From positions 427,943 to 491,942 of the forward strand of contig NZ_JAJSLW010000002.1 of assembly GCF_021729145.1 (NCBI RefSeq): 64,000 nucleotides of DNA, given 5' to 3'. The number at the start of each line of letters is the position of its first letter. The first letter of the stretch is position 1. Below, piece by piece: positions 62,847 through 64,000 of the stretch. The stretch comes from Membranihabitans maritimus (GTDB taxonomy: Bacteria > Bacteroidota > Bacteroidia > Chitinophagales > Saprospiraceae). The notes under the pieces are model-generated. The model worked only from the letters and a program-made list of their open reading frames with translations, was not told the origin of the DNA and searched no databases. Both the position numbers and the translations under genes were made by a program.

Positions 62847-63301
62847 TGGAAGTGTTTAGACTAGTAAGGTCCAAATACAAAGACGATTTTTCAGGTAAAG
62901 GTGCTTACCTGTACGGAGGTAGGTGGAATTCCCCGGGTGTCTATGCTTTATATGCAGCATCCCATATCTCTTTATCTGTATTGGAAATTGTGGTAAATCT
63001 TGACAGGGAAATACTTCATTATATGCCTTCCTATCATTTGTTGGTCATGGAAGTGCCTGATACCTTGGTTTATCCGTTTAAGCATACTGCTTTGGAAGAG
63101 GGTTGGAAAGAAGATATGGATTTGACGCGGTTTATAGGTGATGGGTTTTTACACACCCAATCCAATCTTGGTATGGAAATTCCCTCGGCGGTGATTCCGG
63201 AAGAGAGCAATTATTTGATCAATCCATTGCATGAGGAATTTAGCAAAGTCAGAATGGTCAGATCAGTAGTTTTCGGGTTTGATGAGCGGTTATTGGGGTA
63301 A
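62846..63301 (+). CDS. RES-domain toxin
   Basis: Small toxin of 151 residues of the RES family, whose members degrade NAD+. The three namesake residues are visible: Arg in FRLVRSKY with GGRWNSPGVYALYAA, Glu in SLSVLEIVVNL, and Ser in AVIPEESNYLINPLHEEF. It overlaps the antitoxin gene by one base, the usual tight coupling. The family and operon structure are certain; the toxic action here is inferred from relatives. Confidence 0.92.
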   Translation: MEVFRLVRSKYKDDFSGKGAYLYGGRWNSPGVYALYAASHISLSVLEIVVNLDREILHYMPSYHLLVMEVPDTLVYPFKHTALEEGWKEDMDLTRFIGDGFLHTQSNLGMEIPSAVIPEESNYLINPLHEEFSKVRMVRSVVFGFDERLLG

Positions 63302-63786
63302 ATTTTAGCTATTTTGTACTGAGATTATACCTCCGAATCCTGTTGAAATGAATAAGCGCGACCTGCTGCTGTGGAAAAGAAGTGAATAGTATTCGAAAAT
63401 GAGGGTTATTTTCTATAAGTGATAATGGTTGTCCTTCACACAAAAAGAGCAGAGTTTATCATCCGGGCAGGAGTGAAATCCGTGTGGCTGGCCATATAGA
63501 GAAAATCTTATTATATGAAGTAAAAAGAATAGCATACTGATTACTAATCAAATATGTTTAGCAATTATTGCTATTATTCCGAAAGAAACAGTAATGCCAA
63601 ATATATAAACATTGAAAGTGTGTGGTAGGGGAGATCTTGTACTTATTACGGAAGCTGTTGGAATAGGGATAAAAAAAAGTGTTGATGCCCCTCCCGCCAC
63701 ATTCTTTTCCAGGAAGCGATACCATTTTTATCATCTCCTTTGGCAATTCCTTTGAGCTTTGAATGAGAGGAATCTCTGTTTATAAC

Positions 63787-63965
63787 GTGAGTTCGACAGC
63801 GAAAAAAGAGCTCTGAAGTGCCTGTCCCGACATGAAATTGGCGAAAAGCGAAATATAATTAATCCTGGGTGCGCCAACCCAGGGGGGAATCAAGGTAAAA
63901 CCTGGATTCTGGCATTGATGTCTACAAAGTCCCATAGGGATGACTTTGCCAGATGCCTTGGGCAT
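63787..63965 (-). repeat. Dispersed intergenic repeat, copy B
   Basis: About 180 bp that is the inverted counterpart of 39934-40102. The end toward 63790 (GTTCGAC, CTCTGAAGTGCCTGTCCCGA) and the end toward 63965 (CTTTGCCAGATGCCTTGGGC) are best conserved. The middle contains its own hairpin CCTGGGTGCGCCAACCCAGG (63864-63883) that copy A lacks. Neither copy encodes a plausible protein. Confidence 0.85.
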
Positions 63966-63979
63966 AAGCAGGAAGGGAT

Positions 63980-64000
63980 TGTCCGGCCCTGGGCCGGACA
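63980..64000. repeat. Perfect 21-bp palindrome
   Basis: TGTCCGGCCC-T-GGGCCGGACA, ten perfect pairs around one central base, immediately beyond the dispersed repeat and touching the window end. It is far richer in G+C than its surroundings. It could be the tip of a REP-type or insertion element that continues outside. Confidence 0.7.

Larger units (their letters stand above)
63302..64000. other. Gene-free end region with dispersed repeat and palindrome
   Basis: No gene is evident in the last 700 bp. From 63302 to about 63780 I see nothing recognisable; short open stretches on the minus strand are not protein-like. The remainder is occupied by the repeat copy at 63787-63965 and the palindrome at 63980-64000, which reaches the window edge. 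Confidence 0.55.

Noticed and set aside
63780..63965. 61-codon open frame in the terminal repeat
   Set aside because: It is inside the dispersed non-coding repeat and its counterpart in copy A is not open in the same way.
1..64000. CRISPR array, rRNA operon or prophage
   Set aside because: No regularly spaced direct repeats, rRNA-like segments or phage structural genes were seen anywhere in the window.

Overview
The window looks like a chromosome segment of a free-living, glycan-degrading member of the phylum Bacteroidota. The evidence is two SusC/SusD outer-membrane pairs with FecI/FecR-type control, promoters of the TTTG-N19-21-TAnnTTTG type, Tat-like RRxF leaders, a DUF5690 transporter, a 31-residue COX24-type basic protein beside rng, and moderately AT-rich DNA. 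Genus cannot be decided from this sequence; a Saprospiria- or Cytophagia-like marine lineage would fit but is a guess.

Region 1 (1-21.2 kb) is an accessory phosphorus and phosphonate island. A FecR anti-sigma factor (cut by the window start) precedes a SusC with an STN domain and a SusD-like_2 lipoprotein. Next come a signal-bearing DapA/NanA-family lyase, an XRE-cupin regulator, a metallophosphatase, phosphonoacetate hydrolase (phnA), phosphonoacetaldehyde dehydrogenase (phnY), a phosphonate-associated zinc alcohol dehydrogenase, a decayed GlpT-like antiporter, phosphatase-like debris, an intact DUF5690 MFS-like transporter and a secreted alkaline-phosphatase-superfamily enzyme. Convergent to these lie a CBM9-like protein and a purple-acid-phosphatase-like enzyme. 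The expected chemistry is alcohol -> phosphonoacetaldehyde -> phosphonoacetate -> acetate + Pi. There is no phnW transaminase, so the feeding substrate is open.

Region 2 (21.3-47 kb) is mostly housekeeping: MgtC, a thioredoxin-like protein, GlsB-like, an orphan YehP-like VWA protein, RlmD, a PorE-like OmpA/PD40 lipoprotein, TPR proteins, Pth, a MurG-like glycosyltransferase, RNase G, the 31-residue protein, HU, YicC, Gmk, ApaG, a PhoD-like phosphatase, SDR, CDF transporter, enoyl-CoA hydratase, tRNA-Gln(UUG), an SRPBCC/GyrI-like protein, and a BlaI/M56-peptidase pair behind three identical-architecture operators.

Region 3 (47-62.3 kb) holds a PDDEXK-family protein, an unknown lipoprotein, a TIM-barrel sugar isomerase/epimerase and a ThuA protein. 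These are followed by a sulfated-glycan utilisation locus: ECF sigma, FecR, a structured leader, SusC, SusD, a sulfatase, and an 802-residue secreted protein of unknown function with a clear internal duplication.

Region 4 (62.3-64 kb) is an Xre/RES toxin-antitoxin pair. It is followed by non-coding DNA with a dispersed repeat, also present inverted at 39.9-40.1 kb, and a perfect 21-bp palindrome at the window edge.
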